Positions 9,216 through 16,328 of a stretch of DNA of 64,000 nucleotides are shown in pieces; the stretch's first letter is position 1; each line of letters opens with the position of its first letter. The notes beneath the pieces were generated by a model, which was not told the DNA's origin, did no database searches, and saw nothing but the letters and a program-made list of their open reading frames with translations. The stretch comes from Candidatus Gastranaerophilales bacterium (GTDB lineage: Bacteria; Cyanobacteriota; Vampirovibrionia; Gastranaerophilales; Gastranaerophilaceae). Both the position numbers and the translations under genes were made by a program. The stretch lies in NCBI GenBank assembly GCA_944322785.1, contig CALUPW010000001.1:62001-126000 (forward strand). The letters run 5' to 3'.

Positions 9216-9873
9216 TGCCATAATTTTTGATATAGATGGAACTTTATTAGATGCATCAGAGGGAATAATAAAATCAATAATTTATACAATGAATAAATAT
9301 AATTTAATGCTTCCAGATAATTATTCAATTACCGAATTTGTAGGTCCATCAATTCAGGATTCATGTAAAAGAATATTTAATATGAATGAAGTTGATGCTC
9401 AATCTTTTGCGAACTGTTTTAGAAACAAATATTCACAAGGCGATGTTTTTTATGCACAGCCTTATGACAATATTTATAAGCTTCTGGAAAATCTGAAGGA
9501 AAAAAATATTTTGTTAGGTGTTGCAACTTATAAACGAGAAGATAATGCAAGAGATTTGATGAAACACTTCGGTTTTGACAAATATTTCGACTCAATCTGC
9601 GGGGCTGATAACGAAAATAAATTGACAAAAACCGATATTCTTAAAAAATGTTTAAAAGAATTGTCCTGTGAAAATCAATCTGCTGTTTTGATAGGCGACA
9701 GCTGCCATGACGGCAGGGCTGCAAATGAAGCGGGAATTGATTTTATCGGTGTTACTTACGGTTTCGGATTTAAAACAAAAGATGAGATTAAAGAATTCAA
9801 TCCTGTACTGTGTGCAGAAAATATTAATGATATTGTCGAATTTTTTGACAATAAAAATTCTCTAATACCTTAA
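9208..9873 (+). CDS. HAD-family phosphatase (phosphoglycolate phosphatase-like)
   Basis: A class IA haloacid-dehalogenase hydrolase of about 220 residues. The motifs are visible in order: FDIDGTLLD (nucleophile and acid/base aspartates), GVATYKRED for motif II, a lysine in KLTKTDILKK, and IGDSCHDGRAANEAG for motif IV. The GTG start has GGAGG nine bases upstream and overlaps the aldolase stop by 8 bases. Its place at the end of the operon suggests it removes the phosphate from a sugar-acid phosphate, the task done by KdsC-type enzymes in the standard pathway. Similarity alone would also allow a general sugar phosphatase. Confidence 0.88.
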   Translation: MYSAIIFDIDGTLLDASEGIIKSIIYTMNKYNLMLPDNYSITEFVGPSIQDSCKRIFNMNEVDAQSFANCFRNKYSQGDVFYAQPYDNIYKLLENLKEKNILLGVATYKREDNARDLMKHFGFDKYFDSICGADNENKLTKTDILKKCLKELSCENQSAVLIGDSCHDGRAANEAGIDFIGVTYGFGFKTKDEIKEFNPVLCAENINDIVEFFDNKNSLIP

Positions 9874-10779
9874 AGGAATTTTCGACCTGTTGATTGTTTT
9901 TTTTTCATATCCGAAATTGGAAAGCATCCGACAGGTACTTGTATAAAAAATATTTTCATCCAGTGTCGGTCCGATATTTATTGAACTTACAGTGCGTTTT
10001 AAAAATTTGTATTCTATATAAGGAATAAAAAGACCGTTTTTTTCAAATATTTTTGTCTGTTTATATGAATTCGGACTGAAATTGCTTATAAAAATTATTC
10101 TGTACTCTTTTTCATCTTTGAAATGAGGATTTTTAAAGAATAAACTGATAATACTCAGTATATCAATAAGTTCAAACAAAATATCCTGTTGTTTTTCAAT
10201 ATTTTTCTGTGTGTTTTTGGCAGCCGTCAGTTTTTCAAACTGTTTGTTCCATTTTTCAAAAATCAGTTTTAAAATAGTAATCTGCGATTCACGATTGTAA
10301 ATTATGTTGCCGTAAACAGAATGAAATCCCTGTTTTTCCATATCGGCAATCAAATCTTTTTTGCAAAATCCTATATTGTAACCGGTATAGGTCTGTCCTT
10401 TTGAATAGTTGTTCCAGAGAGTTAAATTGTCGCTGTCTGTTGAAAATGAAATTGTATAATATTCGTATTTATTTAAAAAATTGTCGTTGCCGTCAACAAT
10501 ATTTTTGTATTTTTTATAAAAATGTTCTTTTATTTTTGAAAACAACTTTGTATTAAGCTGCGGCATTTCATCAACAAGTTTTACGATAAGTTTGTAGGAA
10601 TAGGTTACTTCTTCTTTATCATTAAGATAAAGTGCATTGGAAAATCTTATTGTGCCTGACTCCAGAATGCTCAAAAGTTTTTCGGGTTTTGTATAATGGT
10701 AAAGGTTGCTGTTTGAACCGTCATCAAGTATTTTTTTTACCTTTGGAATTTTTTTCAACAAGCCGTCATAATCAATCAT
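9862..10779 (-). CDS. DUF2971 domain-containing protein
   Basis: A 305-residue protein of unknown function with the DUF2971 pattern: NLYHYTKPEKLLSILESGTI near residue 25, RFSNALYLNDKEEVTY just after, LTLWNNYSKG in the middle and EKEYRIIF toward the end. Proteins with this domain are scattered in accessory regions. The resemblance of the N-terminal YHYT segment to ADP-ribosyl-transferase-like folds is suggestive but not established. It converges with the polysaccharide operon, the two stops overlapping by 12 bases, and has its own promoter region above 10,780. No clear Shine-Dalgarno is visible. Confidence 0.75.
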   Translation of the reverse strand: MIDYDGLLKKIPKVKKILDDGSNSNLYHYTKPEKLLSILESGTIRFSNALYLNDKEEVTYSYKLIVKLVDEMPQLNTKLFSKIKEHFYKKYKNIVDGNDNFLNKYEYYTISFSTDSDNLTLWNNYSKGQTYTGYNIGFCKKDLIADMEKQGFHSVYGNIIYNRESQITILKLIFEKWNKQFEKLTAAKNTQKNIEKQQDILFELIDILSIISLFFKNPHFKDEKEYRIIFISNFSPNSYKQTKIFEKNGLFIPYIEYKFLKRTVSSINIGPTLDENIFYTSTCRMLSNFGYEKKTINRSKIPLRY

Positions 10780-10883
10780 CTTTCAAAACTCCGCCAAAAA
10801 ATATTTGTAAACCTGTATTCCGTAAAACATTTTTATAATTATATTATAACATATTTTTGAAAAAATAATTCCGATAAAAATAT

Positions 10884-10954
10884 AAACCCGTTATTTTGTT
10901 TCAATTTGTCATTCTGAACTTGATTCAGAATCTAATTGATAAAATAACGGGTTT
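10884..10954 (-). terminator. pgi terminator with a nested palindrome in its loop
   Basis: A perfect 14-base inverted repeat (AAACCCGTTATTTT at 10884-10897; AAAATAACGGGTTT at 10941-10954) lies downstream of pgi and between two minus-strand genes. The 43-base loop contains a second perfect hairpin, ATTCTGAA/TTCAGAAT at 10911-10931. The outer arm carries U-rich tails on both sides, so it can terminate in either direction. Confidence 0.7.
10909..10933. repeat. Short dispersed palindrome (GTCA-hairpin family)
   Basis: GTC followed by ATTCTGAA, a five-base loop CTTGA, TTCAGAAT and CT. Several palindromes of the same plan (near 32,928, 33,069, 33,117, 37,282 and in other pilin loci) keep the GTCA start and TCT end while both arms change together. 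This copy sits in the loop of the pgi terminator. Confidence 0.75.
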
Positions 10955-11001
10955 TTGTAAATTGAACCTGCCTTTATACAAATTGACAGGAAAAAGTATG
11001 A

Positions 11002-12312
11002 TTATTTAGAAATTCTTCCCGGAACAACAACTCCGCCTTTTAAATTCTTTTTATAGAATTCTACGTGCGGCTGCAATACGCTGTCAAGAACTTCAGGAAA
11101 ATCAATCCCTTTTGTGATTTTTTCAACGATTTCCTGATAAACAGTTGCATAAGCTCTCAACTGCGTCATTGCACCCGCAGCTTCGGGAGTCAATCCCATA
11201 CCTTCTGTTTCAACTTTTTCCGTAAAGAATGCGCCGCTTACTTCATACGATTTGCAAAGCGCATCAATATAGCTTTCTGCATTTTCTCTGCATTCACCAT
11301 GGTCGTTCGGAACAGTAAGTGCAAATACAAGTTTGTTTGCAGGGTTAAAGTGTGCTTCTGCGCTGTGGTGCATTGCATCAGGAACTTTTGCAACCTGTTT
11401 TAAAGTATCTTTTACGGATTCATTCTGCATTTGTGCATGCCAGTAAACCGTGTTTTCAAAAATTGCACCCATATATTGATGAACAGAAGCTTCAATTCCT
11501 TTCAATTTTGCATCAGCCCAGAAAATGCCTTCTTTTAATGCTGTGTTGTTTTCCAAATCGGCAGTCAGAGAAATTTTTGAAATTTCTTGAGCAGCTTGAA
11601 GCATTTTAATCATATTTTCTTTTTTCATGCCTGCATAAGCCAGAGCAAAAAGCGCATGATCATCAAATGCTGAAAATCTTCCGCCGACATCATCATGAAT
11701 ATACAAATCGCCGAGCCAGCCGTTTTCGTTTGAAGTTCTTCTCAATTCGCTTTTTTCTTTGTTTGCATCCGTTACGGCAATAAAATGTTTTGCCGCAAGT
11801 TTTTCGGCTTCAGCCTGAGAATTGCCTTGAGATTTGTATTCGTCAATCAACATCTGTTGTATTCTTAAAAATCCGTCTTTTGTTTCAAAAGTTGAACCTG
11901 ATTTTGAAGCAATCATGTAGTTTGAGCTTGTCACTTTGTTGCCTGTCCTGTACAAAAATCTTGCAAAACTTGCAGAGTCAACATCTGAATAGAATGCGAT
12001 CTTGTCACCGCAAACATTTAAGCCGTTAATACTTAACATATGTTCAACAGTATGTTTTGAGCCGCCGATTCCCATAACGCTCAATCTTTCGCATCCGGTT
12101 TGCGCTTTTAATTTTTCAGCAAGTGAATAAATTCCATCCACACGTTTGATTTGTTCCTGCGGTAAATTTACCCAGTTTAAAAATTGGCCTTTTTGATTTG
12201 CTCTTTTTGCAAATTCATTTACAAATTTTGATACATTGTTCTCATATTTGGAAAAATCAAAGCCGTAAAAGTTGCTTGATATTCCTGATTTTGACATACA
12301 TGCTTGAGTCAT
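11002..12312 (-). CDS. pgi: Glucose-6-phosphate isomerase
   Basis: Interconverts glucose-6-phosphate and fructose-6-phosphate in glycolysis and gluconeogenesis. It has the two SIS phosphosugar folds of the family: VMGIGGSKHTVEHML near residue 80 and IASKSGSTFETKDGFLRI near residue 135. GGRFSAFDDHALFALA and HSAEAHFNPANKLVF follow. At 436 residues it is the short bacterial/thermophile type rather than the ~550-residue enterobacterial form. AAGGAGAG precedes the ATG. It is a single-gene unit ended by the nested terminator described at 10,884. Confidence 0.93.
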   Translation of the reverse strand: MTQACMSKSGISSNFYGFDFSKYENNVSKFVNEFAKRANQKGQFLNWVNLPQEQIKRVDGIYSLAEKLKAQTGCERLSVMGIGGSKHTVEHMLSINGLNVCGDKIAFYSDVDSASFARFLYRTGNKVTSSNYMIASKSGSTFETKDGFLRIQQMLIDEYKSQGNSQAEAEKLAAKHFIAVTDANKEKSELRRTSNENGWLGDLYIHDDVGGRFSAFDDHALFALAYAGMKKENMIKMLQAAQEISKISLTADLENNTALKEGIFWADAKLKGIEASVHQYMGAIFENTVYWHAQMQNESVKDTLKQVAKVPDAMHHSAEAHFNPANKLVFALTVPNDHGECRENAESYIDALCKSYEVSGAFFTEKVETEGMGLTPEAAGAMTQLRAYATVYQEIVEKITKGIDFPEVLDSVLQPHVEFYKKNLKGGVVVPGRISK

Positions 12313-12401
12313 TTTATACTCTCCTTTTCCTTCACAAAATATCTCAATTATACTTTATCATAGAAAAGAATTTTTAAAAATAAATTTATCCGGCAAAATT
12401 T

Positions 12402-12884
12402 TTAAACAATATATTTTTGAAGAATCAATTTTTTTAATGCTCTTGCATGGACTGCATCGGGTTCAATTTCGATTAATTTTTCAAGATATTCCAGAGCTTT
12501 ATGATAATTCCCCAGTTTTTTCTGTGCTGCAGCCATGGCAAACATGGCATCAACAAATTTGTTATCCAATTCCAGAGCTTTTTCTAAATCTTTTATGGCC
12601 TTTTCAATATCCGGATTTTCAATATCTTTGCGTGTCAAAATTATTCTTGCACGGTTATAATATGCATCGGTCATTTTATCATTCAATTGAATTGACTTCG
12701 TATAATCAAGCATCGCTTCATCAAAATTTTCAAGCGCCTGATTTGCCACAGCACGGTAAAAATACGGGATTTCCCGGTCTTTTTTAAGTTCTAAAGATTT
12801 GTTGATATCATCAATTGCCTCTTTAAATCTGCCATTTTGAATATTGAAAATTCCGTTATCAAGATAATATTTATAATCGTTCAT
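12402..12884 (-). CDS. TPR repeat protein
   Basis: 160 residues made almost wholly of tetratricopeptide repeats. At least four helix-turn-helix units can be read, for example GIFNIQNGRFKEAIDDINKS, then YFYRAVANQALENFDEAM, AYYNRARIILTRKD and AMAAAQKKLGNYHKALEYL. There is no signal peptide or membrane segment, so it is probably a cytoplasmic scaffold for protein contacts. It lies upstream of pgi in the same direction with an 89-base gap, but shows no functional tie to it. The partner is unknown. Confidence 0.85.
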   Translation of the reverse strand: MNDYKYYLDNGIFNIQNGRFKEAIDDINKSLELKKDREIPYFYRAVANQALENFDEAMLDYTKSIQLNDKMTDAYYNRARIILTRKDIENPDIEKAIKDLEKALELDNKFVDAMFAMAAAQKKLGNYHKALEYLEKLIEIEPDAVHARALKKLILQKYIV

Positions 12885-12921
12885 TTTTAAACCTTAGAAA
12901 TTTTCTCCAAATCAATTATAT

Positions 12922-13065
12922 ATGATTTATGAAATTAAATCTATAGTTAATTTTCATATAATTGTCAGGCAAGCATTAAATGAGGAACTATGCAAACTCG
13001 CAGAAATCTTTGCAAACGCTAAGGTAACATTCACCAATTCTATCCTAGCTAACATTGAATGCTAA
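12922..13065 (+). CDS. Possible small ORF of 47 codons
   Basis: The frame from ATG 12922 to TAA 13065 encodes a peptide with a protein-like middle (VRQALNEELCKLAEIFANA) that is richer in Ala, Leu and Glu than expected from AT-rich spacer. No Shine-Dalgarno is present and I recognise no family. It may be a remnant of a longer gene or chance. Confidence 0.22.
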   Translation: MIYEIKSIVNFHIIVRQALNEELCKLAEIFANAKVTFTNSILANIEC

Positions 13066-13079
13066 TGGTACAAATTTAC

Positions 13080-13201
13080 TCAGCTAATTTTTTCTATAAT
13101 CTCCAAAAGGTAGGAATTTGAGCTATTATGCAGTTTGACAAAATCATAGTACGCTTGAAGTTTGTTGGCAGCTTTAGGGCGAAATTCTTGCCATTTGCGG
13201 A
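13080..13201 (-). pseudogene. Possible out-of-frame tail of the XRE regulator
   Basis: Directly after the stop of the XRE gene, another frame stays open for 40 codons and encodes protein-like sequence (RKWQEFRPKAANKLQAYYDF, ending SYLLEIIEKIS). One extra A in the A-run at the end of the regulator (coding strand caaaaaatg) would join the two frames. Either the tail is lost in this strain, or a slip or sequencing error splits one gene. No start codon with a ribosome site serves it alone. Confidence 0.4.
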
Positions 13202-13588
13202 TTAAATCAAGTTTTGCATTTTTTGCAATTTTTCGAGTCCCGAAATAAAATAAATAGCCTGAGTAATATTATCAGAATTAAGCGATGTTTTAGTTGCCAG
13301 CAGTTCTCTTAATTCGTCTTCAAACGATTTATCTGGCATGTTTTGGTCTTTGACCTCAAACAAAATATCCGCCAGCACAAACAATTCATCATTAAATTTT
13401 AAAGCATCACTAAGCTGTTTAATAGTAATAGCTTTCGGGAAATTAGCCATTTTACCGTTTTCAAGTTTAGTTATTAAAGCAGCACTAACACTTGAAAGTT
13501 TTTCTAACTCTCTTAAGCTTAATTTCAAAGCCAGACGTCTTTGCTTTAAAACAGTACCGAATTTAATTAGTTGTGTATGTTTATCCAT
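13202..13588 (-). CDS. XRE-family helix-turn-helix transcriptional regulator
   Basis: A Cro/C1-type DNA-binding protein. Residues ~8-65 give the HTH: FGTVLKQRRLALKLSLRELE, then VSAALITKLENGKMANFP. A variable C-terminal part of about 60 residues follows. I start at ATG 13588, preceded by GAGGTGG; a longer frame to TTG 13645 would add an implausible hydrophobic leader that overlaps the promoter. It is divergent from the gene at 13734, and the 145 bases between them hold repeats that look like its operators, so it probably represses both. See the entry at 13,080 for the possible frameshifted tail. Confidence 0.82.
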   Translation of the reverse strand: MDKHTQLIKFGTVLKQRRLALKLSLRELEKLSSVSAALITKLENGKMANFPKAITIKQLSDALKFNDELFVLADILFEVKDQNMPDKSFEDELRELLATKTSLNSDNITQAIYFISGLEKLQKMQNLI

Positions 13589-13626
13589 AATCCACCTCAA
13601 AAGAATAATAACAAAAACAAGACAAT

Positions 13627-13667
13627 AAATCAACAGAGTTGACAAATCAACAGAATAATGTTATACT
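13627..13667 (+). promoter_or_regulatory. Divergent promoter with operator-like repeats
   Basis: A near-consensus promoter faces the gene at 13734: TTGACA (13639-13644), 17 bases, TATACT (13662-13667). On the other strand TTGATT, 17 bases, TATTAT faces the XRE gene. Overlapping both are two direct copies of AAATCAACAGA (13627-13637 and 13644-13654, period 17) and an inverted repeat GTTGA-N4-TCAAC (13638-13651) covering the -35 box. This is the layout expected for autoregulation by the adjacent XRE protein. Confidence 0.65.
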
Positions 13668-13733
13668 TAATATAATTCAACACATATTGACAAATATAAA
13701 ACAATTTAACACCCGAGCAAAGGAGATATATAA

Positions 13734-14489
13734 ATGGCAAGTTTAAGAAATTTTATCAATGCAATCACCAACGACAACAGAGTTTACACAGCAGAAGACA
13801 TCGGTGGTATGTCAGGAGATGAATTTATGGAAAATGAAAAAGCAATAGATTATCAAATGGCAAATTTAGGTATTCCACGTAATGCAGACTTGATTGGTAA
13901 TCCTGACGTAGTTTATGTTCATGCATACACCCGTGATGACGGAACGGAGGTAAGAGCGCATTATCGTTCCAAGCCTGACGGGGTTGGTGGGAATAATTAT
14001 GAACATAGTGGAACTTCTACCGGTGCTGCTGCTGGTATTAATCATGTAGATGATGGATTTGATAGACCTTTAAATATTTATATTAAAGGTCATGAGACGG
14101 GAATTCCTGATTTAAAGAATTATTTTTATTATAATAATTTAAATAAAAAGTTAGATTATGAAGTAGGGGATTTTTTAGAGAAACATACGAATTCTCCGAA
14201 GTTATATTCAAATGATATAAGACATCAATATGTAAGTGCATTATATGCAAGAAATCTAGGAGAAGAAAAGGCAAAATTGTTAGGTGATTTAAACGAGCAA
14301 TTAAACTTTGGTACTGGTTATGGAACATATGATACAGAGTTAGATAAATTAAATAATGAGATAGGCAGGAATTACGCTAGGCAATATCCGAATATTTCAA
14401 AAGAAGAACTTTTACAAATCTTATTAAATGATTGGGAAAAAAATTCAAACTATACAAGAAATATATTAAAAAATACAAATAAAAAATAA
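13734..14489 (+). CDS. Hypothetical protein with DUF6973-like C-terminal domain, possibly toxin-like
   Basis: 251 residues, no signal peptide. The N-terminal ~110 residues include MANLGIPRNADLIGNPDVVY and VHAYTRDDGTEVRAHYRSKP, which I do not recognise. A Gly/Ala-rich hinge (GTSTGAAAGI) follows. Residues ~165-245 (SNDIRHQYVSALYARNLG, then EEKAKLLGDLNEQ, KLNNEIGRNYARQYP, KEELLQILLNDW) resemble the DUF6973 pattern, a domain often found at the C-terminus of polymorphic toxin-like proteins. AAGGAGATATATAA precedes the ATG, and a strong promoter controlled by the divergent XRE gene lies 65 bases upstream. The domain call is tentative; an unrelated phage- or conjugation-type protein is possible. Confidence 0.5.
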   Translation: MASLRNFINAITNDNRVYTAEDIGGMSGDEFMENEKAIDYQMANLGIPRNADLIGNPDVVYVHAYTRDDGTEVRAHYRSKPDGVGGNNYEHSGTSTGAAAGINHVDDGFDRPLNIYIKGHETGIPDLKNYFYYNNLNKKLDYEVGDFLEKHTNSPKLYSNDIRHQYVSALYARNLGEEKAKLLGDLNEQLNFGTGYGTYDTELDKLNNEIGRNYARQYPNISKEELLQILLNDWEKNSNYTRNILKNTNKK

Positions 14490-14491
14490 AT

Positions 14492-14779
14492 TTATTTTTT
14501 ATTTGTATAATAAAAAGTAATTAAGCATATTGTTAAAAAGCAAAGAAAAATCCAATCAGAAATTTTTACAAAGAAACGTAAATAATCCGTTAATAGGTTA
14601 TATCCGATCTTATCAGTTAAAGAGCAGTACACATTAAAAATAACATTGCTAGATATACCGATTATTACGATAGAGAACAATGAAAATACAATGCAAAATA
14701 ATATTTTATAAAAAAATTTTATATTTAAAATTTTATAAAATATTAAAGCAGTAATAATAGTAGCGCAATAATAAAACAT
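14492..14779 (-). CDS. Small membrane protein, unknown
   Basis: 95 residues with three predicted membrane segments: TIITALIFYKILNI, FCIVFSLFSIVIIGISS and IFLCFLTICLITFYY. It converges with the toxin-like gene, leaving two bases between stops. There is no Shine-Dalgarno, but TATAAT ends six bases before the ATG, so the transcript may be leaderless. A role as immunity partner of the neighbouring gene is possible by position only. Confidence 0.45.
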   Translation of the reverse strand: MFYYCATIITALIFYKILNIKFFYKILFCIVFSLFSIVIIGISSNVIFNVYCSLTDKIGYNLLTDYLRFFVKISDWIFLCFLTICLITFYYTNKK

Positions 14780-14874
14780 ATGTTAATTATACATCAAGTA
14801 AAATAAAAATATGATAAAAAACAAAAAGATTTACAACAAATCAAATAGGCATAGGATTTAGCGAAGATAAAAAT

Positions 14875-15099
14875 TTGAACTATTCAATAGGGCACGGAAC
14901 AATCCTAAATCCCCGCATAGAAAATGGAGAATTTAAGGGGATATTATTTGATAAATATGACTATAAATGGTTAAGTAAAGAAGAATTACCAAATGCAGAA
15001 ATGCGAAAACTAAATAATAGTGCTTATGCACTTCAAAATACTCCTTTACTAACAAATTACTATGTTATAATACCAGTAAGATTTAGATTAGGGAAATAA
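14875..15099 (+). pseudogene. Probable C-terminal gene fragment
   Basis: The frame is open from 14818 but has no ATG or ribosome site; TTG 14875 is the only start-like codon. The encoded segment (IGHGTILNPRIENGEFKG, then LFDKYDYKWLSKEEL and LLTNYYVIIPVRF) reads like a folded domain, not like random sequence. It probably is the 3' remnant of a larger secreted or toxin-type gene whose front part has been replaced. It ends two bases before the next gene, as toxin and immunity genes often do. Confidence 0.4.
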
Positions 15100-15101
15100 C
15101 T

Positions 15102-15566
15102 ATGTACAATTTATTTAAAAATATAATTTGTTTATTACTTATTAATACTTTTGCAAATGCAAGTCCATTGGAAGGCTGTTTAATTTTAATATTAATGTAT
15201 TATAAATTTACGGATGATATTTCAGTATTACAGCTTAATTGGTTGACAATACTTGTAATCATAATGTATTTATTACTTATTTTGCGTTTATTAGTTTTGC
15301 CTATTGCGTATAAAAAATTAGAGAACTCTGAAAATTATAAATTGATATCTAAATTTATCCACAAATTAAAACAATCAAATTATTTAAAATTAACAGTTCT
15401 TGTAATAGCGTATTTTTGTTATTGTCCAACAGGTTTACCATACTTTAGCGGAGATTTTTATGGTCAGCTAATTCAGGGTTTAATTTTTGGATTGTTAGGC
15501 AGTTATATAGTATTATATATCTACTGGTACATAGAGGACAAAATAAAAAACAGGATAAAAATTTAA
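15102..15566 (+). CDS. Polytopic membrane protein, unknown
   Basis: 154 residues with about four membrane segments: IICLLLINTFANA at the N-terminus, a long pair WLTILVIIMYLLLILRLLVL, LTVLVIAYFCYCPTG, and GLIFGLLGSYIVLYIYWYI. It starts two bases after the preceding fragment, which suggests translational coupling, but no good ribosome site is seen. It has the size and shape of an immunity protein to a membrane-active toxin; this is inferred from position only. I know no named family for it. Confidence 0.5.
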   Translation: MYNLFKNIICLLLINTFANASPLEGCLILILMYYKFTDDISVLQLNWLTILVIIMYLLLILRLLVLPIAYKKLENSENYKLISKFIHKLKQSNYLKLTVLVIAYFCYCPTGLPYFSGDFYGQLIQGLIFGLLGSYIVLYIYWYIEDKIKNRIKI

Positions 15567-15634
15567 AATAATAAAAAGGGCAAAAAAAAATTATCACGGA
15601 TTTTATTTTCATATAATACAGTCCGGAGAATATA

Positions 15635-15961
15635 ATGAATTCCAAAATACATCCTGCGCAAAATATAAATTTTAACGGTTTTGCAAAATTCAGATTAAAA
15701 TCCAAAAATATAGATAAAATCAAAGGAAAAATAATTGAAAAATGCCCTGATAGTACGGTCTTTTCAGACAAAGGACTTCACGGCAAAAAATGGTACTATA
15801 TCTTAACAGGCAAGCATTATGATAAATTTTTTGATTTGTTTGGCCAAGTTGAAATTTTTGACCTTAAAGTCAATATAGAAAAATATATGGGTAAAAAAGC
15901 AAAGAAAATTGATGTTCACAAACTGGAAAAAATGTTAAAAAAGGATAAGTTTAAGATCTAA
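15635..15961 (+). CDS. Lineage-specific small protein with N-terminal NFNG motif
   Basis: 108 residues, lysine-rich (predicted basic), no membrane segment. The N-terminus HPAQNINFNGFAKFRLKSKN has the short NF-x-G/A motif seen again in the protein at 56,842. The rest (SDKGLHGKKWYYILTGKHYD, DKFFDLFGQVEIFDLKV) may be a compact alpha/beta domain. No known family is recognised. Confidence 0.55.
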   Translation: MNSKIHPAQNINFNGFAKFRLKSKNIDKIKGKIIEKCPDSTVFSDKGLHGKKWYYILTGKHYDKFFDLFGQVEIFDLKVNIEKYMGKKAKKIDVHKLEKMLKKDKFKI

Positions 15962-16026
15962 TTTGAAAAAATATTATATTTTGTTTAACTTTTAAATAAT
16001 ATAAAATAAGAGGAGTTTTAAAAATT

Positions 16027-16272
16027 ATGTCAATATCGCCGCTAAATTCAGTAAATCCGAATACATCCGCAAGACAAAAAATGAAAATCAATACCGTAAC
16101 AGCAACGGGTTATGCAGCTCTCGGCGCAGGAGCCGCAAGTGCAATTGCGGGTTTTAATAAAAAAATTAAACCGCATAAATATCTTGCATACCTTGCCGGT
16201 ATTTTTGCGGTTGCTCATACTGGCATAATTGAGTTTTATAAGTTCAGCAGCAAAAAGAATAAACAAGTGTGA
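16027..16272 (+). CDS. Small two-helix membrane protein, unknown
   Basis: 81 residues. After a polar Ser/Asn-rich start (SPLNSVNPNTSARQ) come two hydrophobic, glycine/alanine-rich segments, TGYAALGAGAASAIAGF and YLAYLAGIFAVAHTGIIEF, separated by a basic KKIKPHK loop. AGAGGAG lies nine bases before the ATG. It recalls the glycine-rich membrane parts of the larger protein at 55,702. Function unknown. Confidence 0.55.
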   Translation: MSISPLNSVNPNTSARQKMKINTVTATGYAALGAGAASAIAGFNKKIKPHKYLAYLAGIFAVAHTGIIEFYKFSSKKNKQV

Positions 16273-16328
16273 TTGCGCCGTTAGTAATTAAAAAGCTTTC
16301 CGGATTGTATAATAAATTCCGAAACTTT

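Noticed and set aside
12950-13070. A tRNA or small structured RNA between the TPR and XRE genes
   Set aside because: AGCATT and AATGCT are complementary but too far apart, and no cloverleaf or terminator could be drawn.
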